The position numbers were made by a program, and so were the translations under genes. A stretch of 64,000 bases of DNA. It comes from Paramacrobiotus metropolitanus. Taxonomy: Eukaryota > Tardigrada > Eutardigrada > Parachela > Macrobiotidae. Every line of letters starts with the position of its first letter. Within the stretch, counting starts at the first letter, position 1. Positions 28,342 to 39,491 of the stretch are shown here, one piece after another. The notes under the pieces are model-generated. The model saw only the letters and a program-made list of their open reading frames with translations, was not told the origin of the DNA and did no database searches. Location of the stretch: contig NW_026570316.1 in assembly GCF_019649055.1 (NCBI RefSeq), positions 496,001 to 560,000 on the forward strand, written 5' to 3'.

Positions 28342-30938
28342 ATGGGTGCTCTCACTTTCGATATGGACAAGAAACCGGCACCGGATGCGGTGCGGCGACG
28401 CAGCTCCATGAAGTACACGCCGTCTAAGGAGGATCTGCTGGCGGCGGATGTGGCGGATGAGATCAATGTCGATGCGCTGCCCACTTACTACACCGCACTG
28501 CGGATGGTCCCGTTGATGGCTTTCTATGGATTGGCCATGGGCACGGTGCAGCCGGTTTTAACGGAGCTCATCAAAACTCGGGTTCGTTGAGTTGATGTGA
28601 GCATGCTATAAGCACTGTGAACATGCTATAAGCACAATGTACGTAAATTATTTGAGCTCAACTCAAGCTGAATCAAAGAGCACCTACTCTAGCTATGCTT
28701 ATTTACAATTTGCAACGAAAACAATTCAATAAAAGTGGACACAATAAATGCAGTTTTTTACAATTATCTGCTAACGCAGATTAATTTACTAGCGCATAAT
28801 TTATTAAGTACTAATTTATTGGTATTGTTTAGCGCATAATTTATTAAGCGCATTATTTATTAAGTACTCTTATGGTTTATTAAAAATAAATCCCGAAATA
28901 GCTTAAGATTTTCGAGCTCTCGTAATACCCTTAATACCCAGTATGATATAAATTCGTTTACTCCAGATTTTTATAAGTACTTACATGTATTCTTTGTACA
29001 TCTTGATAATAATTTGATTGCAAACTATCCAGTATACCGGTAAGTACAGTAACATTTCTCACATAGCGTCACGTGTTACGTGAATATTATGTACACGTTT
29101 CTGTAGTCGCCATTTTTTAAATATGAATTAATTACATGGTTGTTCGTTGCAGACGTGCCAAGTAGCGCTGAATTACACCGACGAGATCTGTGAGAATCTC
29201 AATAACTATACCAAGGAGGCGAAGGCCGTGCAACGGGTGACCTCCCAAATCCAGATGTACCAGACACTGGTGGACAGCCTTCCTGCCATGTTCTTCTCAC
29301 TGTTCTTGGGTAAGTTGTGAAGTTACCGTATGTAAACGAGACAATCTGCACCGTCAGATAGGATACATGTGCAACGTAATTTCCATTAAGGATTAAGAAG
29401 AGCCGATTCAACAGGTTCCTGGAGCGATGAATATGGTCGAAAATTACCTATGCTGGTACCGTTTGCTGGATTGGTGATCGCGCATGGATTTAGTTTGATT
29501 AACACTTTCATCCGCATTTCTCCGTATTACCTTATGCTAACCCCCTTTATCACGGTATAATAAATAATTATCACGATAACTCATCAGCGCTTTGATATTG
29601 TAACCAAACTTTGTGATGTTACCGTGTTTAATGAAATAAAAAGTCAATTTTATACCAATAATTTTTAAATACTGTATAATATTGTAGTTGAATGCTCTTC
29701 GATCGCTAAGTAAAAAATTAGTAAATTGATTTTTTGCACAAATAATTTTATTTTGTGGTGTTGTATTTTTCAGAAGAATTGTTTTACTGCGAATTTTAAA
29801 ATTACGTTTTAATGGTTATTTAAAATGCACCAGTTATCTGCGTTAACACTAAAGCACAGTAACGGTAGATATCTTAACTGCATTTTTTCCGATGTGATCT
29901 TTAGTCAGCCACGGGTGGAATGGTGCTGGTCAATGTTGCCGTCTTTAGTTACATGGGTGACTACACCAACGATCGTACCCGCTCTCCCAACGTGGCCATC
30001 GTCGACGCCATTCATATGTTGTTGCGTTTTGCCGGTTCGGCCGTTGGTGGCCAGTTGACGCAGTTCGGAGAGTCTGTGCCGTTTTACTTAACCATCAGTC
30101 TGCACGTGTGCAATTTTATTTTTATATTCTTTGCGATCCATGAACTGCGTGCCTTTAAAAGTATCAAAGACTGCAAGATAACCGATGTCGTCACCCTGGA
30201 ACGCGTGAAGGACAACTGGCGAACGCTGAGTAAAAAACGACCGGGATATAATCGGCTGTTTCTCCTCTTGATCATTGGATGTCTTCTCATCATCGGTGTT
30301 TGCGTCATCGGTAACCAATCTTGACCTTAAAAATTTTTGCTAGGGATTATATACTGTACTGTGTGCAAGCGCATTTGCAGGTGACATGTCAATCACGCAG
30401 CTTTATCTGGAATTCGACCCGTTCAACTGGACACTGCAGCATTTCACCATTTACAACGCCATTAACGGTGTCGTTGAGGGAGTGATCATGGTGTTCGTCA
30501 ACATTGTCCTGCGCCGGTATCTGACGATTTCCGACACCATGATCGGGACCATTGCGACCTTGTCGGCAGTGCTGCATCTGCTGTTTTACGGGTTGGCAAC
30601 GAGCAGTGCCTTTATCTACATTGCAGCTGGCGTTGGTTGCTTAAAGTACGAAAGTGAAATTAAAGGTCATTCCATTAAAAGTGTGGTATGATGCGAATTG
30701 ATGATTGCAAAACTTTGTCAGGATGTTGGGTTTTGTCTCCATCAAGTCGGTGACGATCAGTCTGGTGGACCGCGATGAAATCGGGAAACTTCTGTCAACG
30801 AAGATGTCGCTAATGTCTATCGCGCCCTTTATCGGCGTCACTGTTTTTACCAACATCTTCACGCACACCAACGAATGGTGGCCGGGCTTCTGCTTCGTCC
30901 TGGGTGCGTGTGTGACCGCGCCCGTGGTCTTCGTCTGA
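28342..30938 (+). CDS. SLC46: SLC46-family transporter B, six exons, 474 aa
   Basis: Exons 28342-28581, 29153-29309, 29415-29554, 29905-30310, 30381-30645 and 30722-30938; exon sizes and phases equal those of SLC46-A except at the two ends. The N-terminus (MGALTFDMDKKPAPDAVRRR) and the family loop GSWSDEYGRKLP across exons 2/3 are conserved, as are ATGGMVLVNVAVFSYMGDYT and MSITQLYLEFDPFNWTLQH. The donor of exon 1 (CGG/gttcgt) is weak but homologous. The protein ends at a TGA after APVVFV, about 30 residues before gene A; so the last helix is shortened and the charged cytosolic tail of gene A is missing. It may still transport, or be on the way to decay. Convergent with the F-box-3 remnant. 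Confidence 0.87.
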
Positions 30939-31968
30939 AAACTAATGAAACGAGTAATGACCACTTTGTTAGTGCTGACAGCATAGCATGACCAAAAACG
31001 ATGTTGCTGTCGGTTCGAAATATGTACAAACAATATTTTGGACTTTCCCTGATAACAGTATACCAGAACAAAGGCTGATACATCAAAAATACCACCAATA
31101 GAGACAATGTAACCGCGCCCGATTTCGTGACTGACATGAACGTATAAAACAAACATACAGCAGCGACTGGCTTACTTCGGTGTTTTAGAATCCTGTTAGT
31201 GGGTGCACTTCCCTAGTTTAAAGCACATCTTTTGAATATCCTTGATTTGTCCGGTGACGTCGACTGGGAAACAACGACAATCAGCAGGCTGGTTCTGCGA
31301 AGCAATTGCGCGGCACAGCATGACTATTAGTCAACCATAAATACTTCGTTGATCCCATATAGTGCCATTTTGCTCAGTTCGCTGGGATCCACTTGTCTCA
31401 GATCAACGCTCGACCACGATCGGAACGTTCCATCTGGATGAAAGCCACTATACCTACAAACAGTGCTCATGTCAGTATGAATCCGTTTACAAATCGATTA
31501 CCATTACTTTCATTTCACGGAACTGGGCAGCGATCACCTACGTTTCCCAAAGAACAAGCCGAAAATTAGGCTGATCTTTTATTTTATACTCAAGTAAGCT
31601 TATTTCATTTTGAAAGCGAAGAAAGGAAAAAAACAACAACACCCAACCTTTGGGTTTCAGCAACAGGTCCACAGTTTTGTGAATGGATTCCCTTTTCGAG
31701 AAATTATTTGTAACTCTGTCATATAATAAAAAAGTGTTTAAAAAGATAAAAAATGTAAACTATTACAACGGCGTAAAACTGTCATTTTTAATCAAGTGCT
31801 TTTCGGAAAATGTAAGACGTGGGCGCAACCGTGCTGACCCGTACAGCAGAACGCTTAGTATGCGAGCAGAATTTTGAGTGCTGTGTAATGTGCAGGTTGG
31901 GAGTAGATAATGTTTCAAGTTGTTCGCCACAGTAAAATAAATGCCTTTCTTTTTCGGTGAGAACTTAC
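30939..31968. other. Intergenic; expected acidic exon of F-box-3 not found
   Basis: By analogy with F-box-1 and -2 the final acidic exon of F-box-3 should lie within about 300 bp left of 31969, where a conserved donor (GCAAT/gtaagttc) is present. I see no Asp/Glu-rich minus-strand exon here. No other gene is supported. Confidence 0.4.
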
Positions 31969-32161
31969 ATTGCCAGAAATCTGCGAACAACGCCCCACCC
32001 AGACGGGTATTCAAGCTCGCGCGTCCAACGGGCGTGAACGGTCTTGACCTTTGCAAGCATGGCATCCGTCACCGGCGGGAAGTATTCGTTGACGGCCCAC
32101 ATAATGCGGCTGACCCGGTGAGTGCGGTGTTCGTCCCGGTACAGGACAACGCGCGGCACAG

Positions 32162-32189
32162 TGATCTGGATTTGATCTGGATTTGATCA
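32162..32189. repeat. 11-bp tandem duplication that shifts frame in F-box-3
   Basis: On the minus strand GATCAAATCCA occurs twice in a row and is then followed by GATCACTG. Sequence before it continues the family in one frame and sequence after it (PRVVLYRDEHRTHRVSRIMW) in another, consistent with an 11-base insertion. Confidence 0.85.
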
Positions 32190-33649
32190 ATGGCCAGTGT
32201 ATGATCCCCACCGAGCGGCAGCATTAGATTCTTTTCCCCAGGTGGCAGCGCGCTCAACCGTACAAATTCCTGCTGTACAAAGATTTCGTCCAGTGGACGG
32301 CCGAAGAGTTGGCTAACGTTCCAGTTGTGCAATACGATGCTCTCACACATGCGCTCCAGCATTACTGGATCTCTCGTCATAGGATGTTCATAGAAAAAAT
32401 TGCCCTTGGTATAACTGCTTAGCATGTAGTCCTTCAATACTAACAGCGGCACGCAAATCCCCAGGCCGTATTTTATGGCCTCCAGGAAAAAAAACCAAAA
32501 AATGCCGGTTTTTCTGAATCTGGGAGAACGAAGTCGTTACTATCGTCAGGCTTTTGGTCGCCGAGTTCACAGTGCGAGTAAGCAGCGCTATCAGTGTGTA
32601 GCAGTTGTAGTTGTCGGAAGTGATTTCGCTAGTCAGGCTGTTCCAACATACGCGGATGTGCTCGGTTGTTACGGGACTGCTCAGCAGTTCGTGCCATAAA
32701 AAGCACACTCTGTCCATAACATTGGCAGATAGTTAATAAGTTGGTAATGTACAGATTACAAATCATACACGCTGTTCGCTGCATTATGGTTAACGGAATA
32801 GGTTAAAATGTGGGCAAAGATTCACTCTCTTTCAGAACCATTTGCCTATTTGTACAATGAAAAGAGCGGCACTGATGAGAATGTAGATGTAGATCAGGAT
32901 TAAGGATTAATCAGGTGATCAGGATTAAGTCACGCAAACTGACATAATGTCGCGGGTCTCGTCAATTACCTAGTATTACGCTGGCCAGTGTTGTCAGACT
33001 TTAATTTTACTGTGCTGGGAAAGAAAACTGCAGATTATTTCTTTACTGGGAGTAGTAACAGAATAGACCACCCTTATAACGTGAGAACGTACCGCGTGAG
33101 CTTCATTTGAGAATGCAGATCCATGTAAGAAAAGATTTCGCTGAAGATCCAATGGGGCATATGACATAAAAAGAATTCTGAGCATGGTAGTTCCATTTGA
33201 TCGCCTAAATTATGATTCCTTTGTTATATGCGAGCAGATCACTCATTGCTTGGAAAAATTATAAGTATGCAGAAAATATGCTGCTTTGCTTCGCTCCACG
33301 AGCGGCGATTTTCTTGATTTTCGAATCTATAGCGACTGCCGGCCTCAAGTACCACGGATACGAGGCCGTTCCTTATAAAACCGATAAAATTTCTTGTAAA
33401 ACATATTCGAATTATTACAAGATAAGCAAACTGCACGCAACCAAAACACGTTTCGTAAAATTCCGTTAATTTAAGCCCGTCAGACAATATATAGCAACCA
33501 ACAGGCAACACCAACCTGTTGTGCTGAGACTGGTTCCGCTGGTGGATCCCTTCTCAAAACAAACCGGCATCAAATCCGCCCGGCTCGCTAAATGCCGCTC
33601 CAGCACTCTCGCCAGCTTTGTGAAGATCATCTCCCTTGTATCCGCGCTG

Positions 33650-36281
33650 GTTTGAATTTGAATTTATTGTCTTATGCATCGGGACACGGTCCCCTCAAAG
33701 CATTCGACACTCGAGACAAAAGAGAGAGAAAAAAAAACAAAAGTCGACATAATCAAAGATAAAGAGTTTTAACATTTCTTAAAGGTCATTTCACGTTTAC
33801 GTGTTAGTTGCACATACTCATATTCCGGCAAAACAATAAACATAGAAAAGTGGATGCAGGTGTCATTAGTCCGTTCATTGTCAGTAAAATTATACAATTT
33901 AAAACTTAGTACAACAGGTCGGTATCGCAGTTTTTCTTGGTCCGCTGCAGTTTACTCCACTGCAGTTTACTCCATGTGACTCTGTCGAGGGCATTCCTAA
34001 AGGTGTTGACTGAAGAATAGGAGTCTTTTGGTAAGACGATTTCATTCCATAAATCGCAGATTTCATGAACAAAGGATTCTGGCGTCGGCATTACCGAGGT
34101 TCCACAAAGCACTGTCGGAGCTGGACGAATTGGATATGGGTGATTCAGGAGTCGATGTACGGACCGGGTGTTCCCTGCAACAGAAACAAAACCAGCAGAA
34201 TCGTGTTCATATGGAAGATAAAATCTCTCCCCGAGCGGGATGCGACAAAATATTAATTTGTAAGCGAGGGTTAGACATTTCTTCACCCTGCGAACTTCGA
34301 AACAGTCCCAGTTTAACTCTTTCAGTTGATCTTCAAACTCGCTGTGACCCAAAGGGACGGTTTTTAAGAATCGCTCCATGCAATGGTCAAGCTTATCTCG
34401 GCTGGTTTTGTGAAAAGGGGGGACAACGGAACAACAATAGTCAAAAACTGGTAGCACTAAGGATTTAAACAATTGGATGCGTGCAGCAGAGTCTACTCTT
34501 TTAAATAAAAAATTTATCCATCGGATTCTTTTTCGGCATTTCGAAATGACAGCGTCAGTATTTTCCTTCCATTTTAATGAGCGATCTACGATGATACCGA
34601 GATACTTTACACTATCACAACGCTCTATTGCAGTACAATCAAGAAAATATTCATGCGTACTAGTAAGTGACCTTTTCCTCGAAAAACAGACATGAAAGGA
34701 TTTGCTAACGTTAAAGAAAAGTTTATTCTCATCAGCCCAGTTTTTCACATTACTGACATCCAACTGTAGCGCAGTTTTATCGTTTTCTGTTATTATTGGG
34801 CGATAAACAGCGATATCATCAGCAAAAATTAGAAGTTCGCTGCCGTGGGTAAGGAAAAAAGAAAGAAAATTTAGGAGGCAAATAAATAAACATGGCCCTA
34901 AGACAGAACCCTGCGGGACACCACTAGTTACTCTCACAAATTCCGAAACATTACCGTTTATCATAACGCACTGCATACGGTTTCGTAGGTAATCGTCTAT
35001 TATGTGAACTACCTGACTGCAGATTCCCAATTTGATCAATGCTTCCAGAATTTTTTCATGGTCACATTTGTCAAATGCTTTGGAGCAATCAAGAAAAATG
35101 GCATGCACATCGGTACCACGTTCGATAAAGTCACTAACAGATTTAATTAACCAAAAATTTTGCAGTTCGCACGAACGTTTCTCGCGATAAGCGAACTGGT
35201 GGTCAGTTAATTTAAGGTGTTTTTTGAGGTATTCGCGAATATGTTCGTCAATGCACCGTTCAAAAATTTTTGATAAAGGGCTTAACATGGAGATCGGGCG
35301 ATAATTATTCGGATTCATATGGTCTTTCGAGCTTTTCGGAATGGGGACAATAAAAGACTGTTTCCATTTTGTTGGGAAACAACCTTCATTTAGAGCGCCT
35401 TCGAAAACAATTTTTAACGGCTTGATAATTGCTGGAGCAGCTAATTTTAATAAGGTGTTAGTGATTTTAAAAGGACCACTGGAAGATATGGACAAACAGC
35501 GTGCAATATGGTAATAAATCATGCTTTCTGTTATTATGGCCGGCTCATTGTTCTCTATCTGCAAATTTAGACCTGACCCTATACAGTGATTCTGGCATGG
35601 TCCCTGAGACTCAGAATAAACATGATTTAAGGTAGATGCTTTCTGGGAATCAGAAGAAACAAAACTTCCGTCATTTAGCTTCAGCGGGGGGATACCGATT
35701 TTGTTACTGGTAGACTTAACAAAACGCCAAAACTTTTTAGGATTATTACGACTTGCTGTAGCAGCGTCACTCAAGCGACTACGTTCAAACTTACATATCA
35801 ATCGTTCAGCTTTTCTCGACAAATTCTTCCATATCAGTTTAAGGCGACGTTTCAGCGCTTCGTCCGAACTGGTAATAAAAGCACGATAATTTTTGAAAGC
35901 TTTATTTCTACGATTAATTGACTTTTTTATGTTTATCGGATAGGGAACAGGGCCGCGAAGTTTTTTGCTTTTGTAAACAAAGTAACGTTCAGCAATTTCG
36001 ACAAATACTTTTTCGAACGTTTCTACACGGTTGTTGGTACTCGAAGATTTCAAAAGGTCAACCCAGTTTACCCCACTTAAATCAGTTACAAAACTTTGTA
36101 CATCGGCATTTGAGATATGCCAGCTCGGCGGCATATACGGTACAGACTTTGTACGTCGGACTGAAATAGAGAATTCAAAGGCGATATGATCGCATTTGAC
36201 CGACGGTGGATTAATTGGCTTCACATATGCCACGCACGTCTTAGGGGAAAGCATGCATAAATCTAAACAGTTTTTTTTGTT
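33650..36281 (-). mobile_element. Jockey/CR1-type LINE, 5'-truncated, inserted in F-box-3 exon 1
   Basis: Reads on the minus strand. The frame from about 36281 to 33906 starts inside the last part of an APE-type endonuclease (NCLDLCML, CDHIAFEFSI, the latter in place of the usual Ser-Asp-His) and continues through a complete reverse transcriptase. The 3' end carries AATAAATTCAAATTCAAA. The insertion is flanked by TCCGCGCTG (33641-33649) and TCCGAGCTG (36282-36290), a 9-bp target duplication with one mismatch. Removing it rejoins the F-box-3 exon in frame (VVIS then ADTREMIF). Most of the endonuclease is missing, so this is a typical truncated, probably immobile copy. Confidence 0.87.
33906..36281 (-). 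CDS. LINE-2 reverse transcriptase frame
   Basis: Long uninterrupted frame in the truncated LINE, reading to a stop at 33906. RT blocks are all visible: WKQSFIVPIPKSSKDHMNPN, YRPISMLSPLSKIFERC, AIFLDCSKAFDKCDHEKIL with the first catalytic Asp, SGVPQGSVLGPCLF, and the catalytic LLIFADDIAVY, then VKYLGIIVD and the thumb. This block set is that of the CR1/Jockey/Rex group. The frame is intact over roughly 790 codons, so the insertion is fairly recent even though it is 5'-truncated. Confidence 0.9.
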   Translation of the reverse strand, partial: NKKNCLDLCMLSPKTCVAYVKPINPPSVKCDHIAFEFSISVRRTKSVPYMPPSWHISNADVQSFVTDLSGVNWVDLLKSSSTNNRVETFEKVFVEIAERYFVYKSKKLRGPVPYPINIKKSINRRNKAFKNYRAFITSSDEALKRRLKLIWKNLSRKAERLICKFERSRLSDAATASRNNPKKFWRFVKSTSNKIGIPPLKLNDGSFVSSDSQKASTLNHVYSESQGPCQNHCIGSGLNLQIENNEPAIITESMIYYHIARCLSISSSGPFKITNTLLKLAAPAIIKPLKIVFEGALNEGCFPTKWKQSFIVPIPKSSKDHMNPNNYRPISMLSPLSKIFERCIDEHIREYLKKHLKLTDHQFAYREKRSCELQNFWLIKSVSDFIERGTDVHAIFLDCSKAFDKCDHEKILEALIKLGICSQVVHIIDDYLRNRMQCVMINGNVSEFVRVTSGVPQGSVLGPCLFICLLNFLSFFLTHGSELLIFADDIAVYRPIITENDKTALQLDVSNVKNWADENKLFFNVSKSFHVCFSRKRSLTSTHEYFLDCTAIERCDSVKYLGIIVDRSLKWKENTDAVISKCRKRIRWINFLFKRVDSAARIQLFKSLVLPVFDYCCSVVPPFHKTSRDKLDHCMERFLKTVPLGHSEFEDQLKELNWDCFEVRRVKKCLTLAYKLIFCRIPLGERFYLPYEHDSAGFVSVAGNTRSVHRLLNHPYPIRPAPTVLCGTSVMPTPESFVHEICDLWNEIVLPKDSYSSVNTFRNALDRVTWSKLQWSKLQRTKKNCDTDLLY

Positions 36282-36857
36282 TCCGAGCTGATGACCACAA
36301 ACCCACAACCTGTAGCTTCGATGCACAAGCGAAACCTACAAACTTCCTCGCGAGCAAAACCTCCTTGCTCCGCCGGATCGAAAGCATCGCGGAAATGCTT
36401 AATAATCCGCGATCGGTCGGCCGGTTCACTGAGAACCTGGTGAGCCATGGCGCAAGGTACAAAGTATTTTGCACATAAAAGCCCGCTGTTGCGGTATAGC
36501 AAAGGCGGCTCAGTAAACCCCTCCTGACCGAGGATTTGGTGATGATCCACTAGTTCGATGCGAGCCTTGCCCGGATCTCCGCTTGGGATAATTGTTTCGA
36601 CGTAATACATATGACATCGATCACATGCCGCAATAGCTTCTCTTAAGAAAACAGGCTGGAACCGGAAGGGACCGTCGTCTTCGTCGCGGAGTGCCGCATA
36701 AATAGGTTTCTCGCGCTGGTTATTCCCCCCAATGATTGTACCATGGCAAAAAATAAACACATGCAGCATCGACCCACCTGGCTTTTTCTTTGCTGGAGTC
36801 AAAATCGACCAACAACTGGTCCCCGTTGATGTCCTGAAGAAACCCCAGCCACATTTT

Positions 36858-37156
36858 AGTCTCCTTTAATGGAGTTTGGCTACTGTAGTGCTATAATAAT
36901 AATCAAATATTTAATGTTAATTGCCTAGCCTGGTGGTAGTACGTCTGGCTTTAAGATTGTATGTCCTGGGTTCGATTCCTAGGTGGGTAACTTTTATCTC
37001 ATAAAATCAACCAAAAAAAGTATAAAATTTTCAAAATTAAACAAAAAAATTTTCCAATAGCCTAAACACCCAAAAGTTTTCACTTTAGGGTTAAAGTCTC
37101 CTTTAATGGAGTTTGGCTACTGTAGTGCTATAATAATAATAATAATAATAATAATA
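36858..37156 (+). mobile_element. tRNA-derived SINE plus a truncated second copy, (AAT)n tail
   Basis: 36906-37156 is one full-looking unit: a tRNA-like head with A box (TAGCCTGGTGGTAG) and B box (GGTTCGATTCC) at about 36925-36980, an AT-rich body, and a tail GAGTTTGGCTACTGTAGTGC then ATA/AAT repeats. 36858-36905 is the 3' end of another copy with the same tail. Together they interrupt the N-terminal coding part of F-box-3. The head can form the T arm (CTGGG/CCTAG around TTCGATT), but the acceptor stem does not pair, so it is not a working tRNA gene. Confidence 0.75.
37131..37156. repeat. (AAT)n microsatellite, SINE tail
   Basis: About 26 bp of uninterrupted AAT/ATA repeats ending the SINE; a shorter version ends the truncated copy near 36900. 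Confidence 0.9.
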
Positions 37157-37222
37157 TCACACTTCTCCCTGACGGCAACAGTGTTCTGATAGCTCATCTG
37201 ACCGGTACCCGATAGCAGCCGC

Positions 37223-38067
37223 CTGAAAGGCCGGAAGGGGAGGCTTTGGTTTGGCCACGGAATTCTTTGTAAGAAATTCGACCGCGGATGCCATTGTGCG
37301 CTCGAATCTGCAGAAAATCCTTTAGGCCAAATGTGGATGACCTTTCAAACACCTTGAACTTGTTAGTAACAGTAAGTCAGCCAATCAGGTTACTGTCGGC
37401 TTCATCCCTTCCAAACTATCTGTGATGAATGCAGGATGACGAATTAATCGCTGTGAGTCTGTGACGTCCCATAACATAAAACACGCGTGTCCAAAATAAA
37501 ACTTTGAAAAACCGCAACTTTCAGTAAAATCATAGAATTCAAAATGGCACGTTGTTTATAGCTGTTGCTTTTTATTCGCTAAGATTTCAAGAAAACTTCA
37601 AATCGACAACTGAGAGTTCACAGACGCAGCAACTTCAGGTGATGTATTGCAGCTTCACGTACCTGTCCTTCGTCTCACAGGAAAACAAAAGATATTTCTT
37701 ACAATATGTGCATCATATGCGAGAGTTTGACGATTTTTATAACTGCAGTATCGTGAACAAACTAATCAAAGTTCGCTTCCACGACGAACTATATTTGAAG
37801 AGTCAAACCATAAATTGCTACAAAATTGTATTTCATACCGCATGAAGCTTTACAGCACTCGAGTTTAGTGTCCGCATGTGCAGATATCCTGATGGAGTAA
37901 TTCACTAATTCCAAGAACGACCAAGCTTGTTGCAACATAACGAATGCAAAGATTGTTCAAATTAAGGATTTTTATTACAGTTGCGACACTTTGACAAAAG
38001 AAGCCAGTAGCCGTATACTGACACCCGCTGCGTCATTAAATTCTTTTTCAGCACATAATGCATCACT
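37223..38067. other. Intergenic, no gene seen
   Basis: Lies between the 5' end of F-box-3 and the 3' end of the TMEM151-like gene. An acceptor at 37223 implies an upstream F-box-3 exon, not located. A plus-strand frame 37552-37845 has no splice or family support. Confidence 0.4.
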
Positions 38068-39491
38068 CTACCGTAAGTATTTGACGTAAGTGTAATGCAG
38101 CCGCGTCGACTGCATCCTCATCATGAAACTGAACGGTAGCTCCAGGAAAAACAGCGCCGCCAACACATACCAGCACCTCTGAAAAAAGAAGGGCTTCTCG
38201 GATGTCGTGGATACCAGCACGGCCGGCTTGGATCCGACTATATCAAAGACTTCCTCCAGAGTGTAGTGTTTGTCCCGCCATTTGTTCTCCTTGATGAATG
38301 CTTTTCGCTGCTGCTCGAAGGCCGATGTCGTCCAGCTATCCGCCAAGACGTAGCGCTTGAAAAACTTGATGCGGGTCATCTTGTAGACGCCAATGTTGTC
38401 CAGCTGCCGGTCACTGGAGAAATCCTCCCAGTGCGTGAACCGAAAAGCCCTGGTTCCTTTCCAGATGGTCTCGTCGGTGTAAGTCTCGATTGTTCCTCCC
38501 ATTATCCGAGTGCGTTGTACTTTTTGATTGCATTTCATGTGCCACACAATCGAAGGAACACCTGCAAGAAAACCGCGCTGTTATTCTGCTTTTAAGCTGC
38601 GTATCAATTTTCATGGACTTGTTAGAAAAAATCCGGTTTTTCAGTAGTTCAGTGTTGTCGCTGGAAAGTAGTTTGTGTAACGGATATATGCTAACCGTAA
38701 AACATGCCAAAACTCCTAACCTTTATTTATATACATAATAACTCTTAGCAAAATATCATTTGTCTCGATTCCGTCAGGGCGTTAACGTTACAATGAAAAG
38801 AATTTCAATGTTGAAACTGAAAGGATCTGCTTAAAGACACATCACCGGCAGTTTTTTAAACTTATCCACGAGTAGATTATGAAAGTGTTTTCGCCGTACC
38901 GGCTCGGACACGCTCCATGTGTTTGTTCAGTTCGGCTACGCTGATAACATTCGTAAGGAACGCCATATTAGAATTGCCCACAAACACGTCTACCAGGTAG
39001 AACATGTAAAATACCGCGAACATCACACTTCCGACAGTTAACTTCCATTCTTGGTCATCTTCCAATAAATAAAAGAGCATCAAGGACAGGCCGGTGAGGC
39101 TGCCCACAACCAGGCAGAGGCGCCAGTACGTCGCACCCTTGCTGAACATTTCGCTGCAAACCGTTCTCATGTCCTGCCATGCGCGCGCATCCTCAGGATG
39201 GCTGGCAAAAGGACGTTCGTTGTGGATGATATCATCGTACAAGGGCGGCAGTGGTCGCAGTACCGTGTCGGGCCATCCGTCGTGGTCATGGATTGAGTCG
39301 TCGAGCATTGGCGAACTGGGGACCGGTGTTTCTGGGAGAATTTCCTGGTAGGACGGAGGTAGGTCGGGGTGGCTGCGTGAAGATGGTTTTGGTATGTGTG
39401 GCGAGACGCTTCTGACATCCCTGTGGTCTTCGTGATATTGGACACCAACCCTACTGGGGACGGGGCAAATCGGCCAATCGGATCCGGACAT
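38068..39491 (-). CDS. TMEM151: TMEM151-like membrane protein, two coding exons, 361 aa
   Basis: Minus strand. Exon 1 39491-38900 begins MSGSDWPICPVP just after an acceptor (TTTTACATCACAG), so a non-coding exon lies upstream. Exon 2 38561-38068 follows a clear acceptor (TTTTCTTGCAG); phase 1 matches. The N-terminal 90 residues are Pro-rich with two PPxY motifs (PPSY, PPLY) that could recruit WW-domain ubiquitin ligases. Two helices follow (CLVVGSLTGLSLMLFYLL and VGSVMFAVFYMFYLVDVF). Exon 2 has the TMEM151 pattern: VPSIVWHMKCNQ, FTHWEDFS, TRIKFFKRYVLAD, AFIKENKWRDKHYTLEEV and a last helical part ending in YTYVKYLR. It is shorter than vertebrate TMEM151 proteins (over 450 residues) because the C-terminal tail is missing. 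Function of the family is poorly known. Confidence 0.72.

Larger units (their letters stand above)
31969..37222 (-). pseudogene. F-box-3: Tudor-like/F-box paralogue, broken by SINE, LINE and frame changes
   Basis: Minus strand. The order of pieces matches F-box-1: exon 1 starts after an acceptor at 37222 (SYQNTVAV, then a SINE), resumes near 36857 with WLGFLQDINGDQLLVDFDSS, shifts frame near 36740, continues with ALRDEDDGPFRFQP to 36282, is cut by a LINE, and resumes at 33649 with REMIFTKLARVLERHL to a donor at 33516. Exon 2 is 33177-33093 (HWIFSEIFSYMDLHSQMKLT); exon 3 is 32709-31969 (RVCFLWHELL to the end VRRFLAM). Exon junction phases agree with the paralogues. Exon 3 has two more breaks: a T8 run at about 32490 and an 11-bp tandem duplication at 32162-32189. 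It is the most diverged of the three copies, so it is an old paralogue that has been disabled. Confidence 0.8.

Noticed and set aside
30641-31156. Long minus-strand frame across the end of SLC46-B
   Set aside because: It overlaps exon 6 on the opposite strand, has no splice or family support, and the same shadow appears opposite exon 6 of SLC46-A.
36925-36990. Functional tRNA gene
   Set aside because: A and B boxes are present but the acceptor stem does not pair and the sequence continues into a SINE body and AAT tail.
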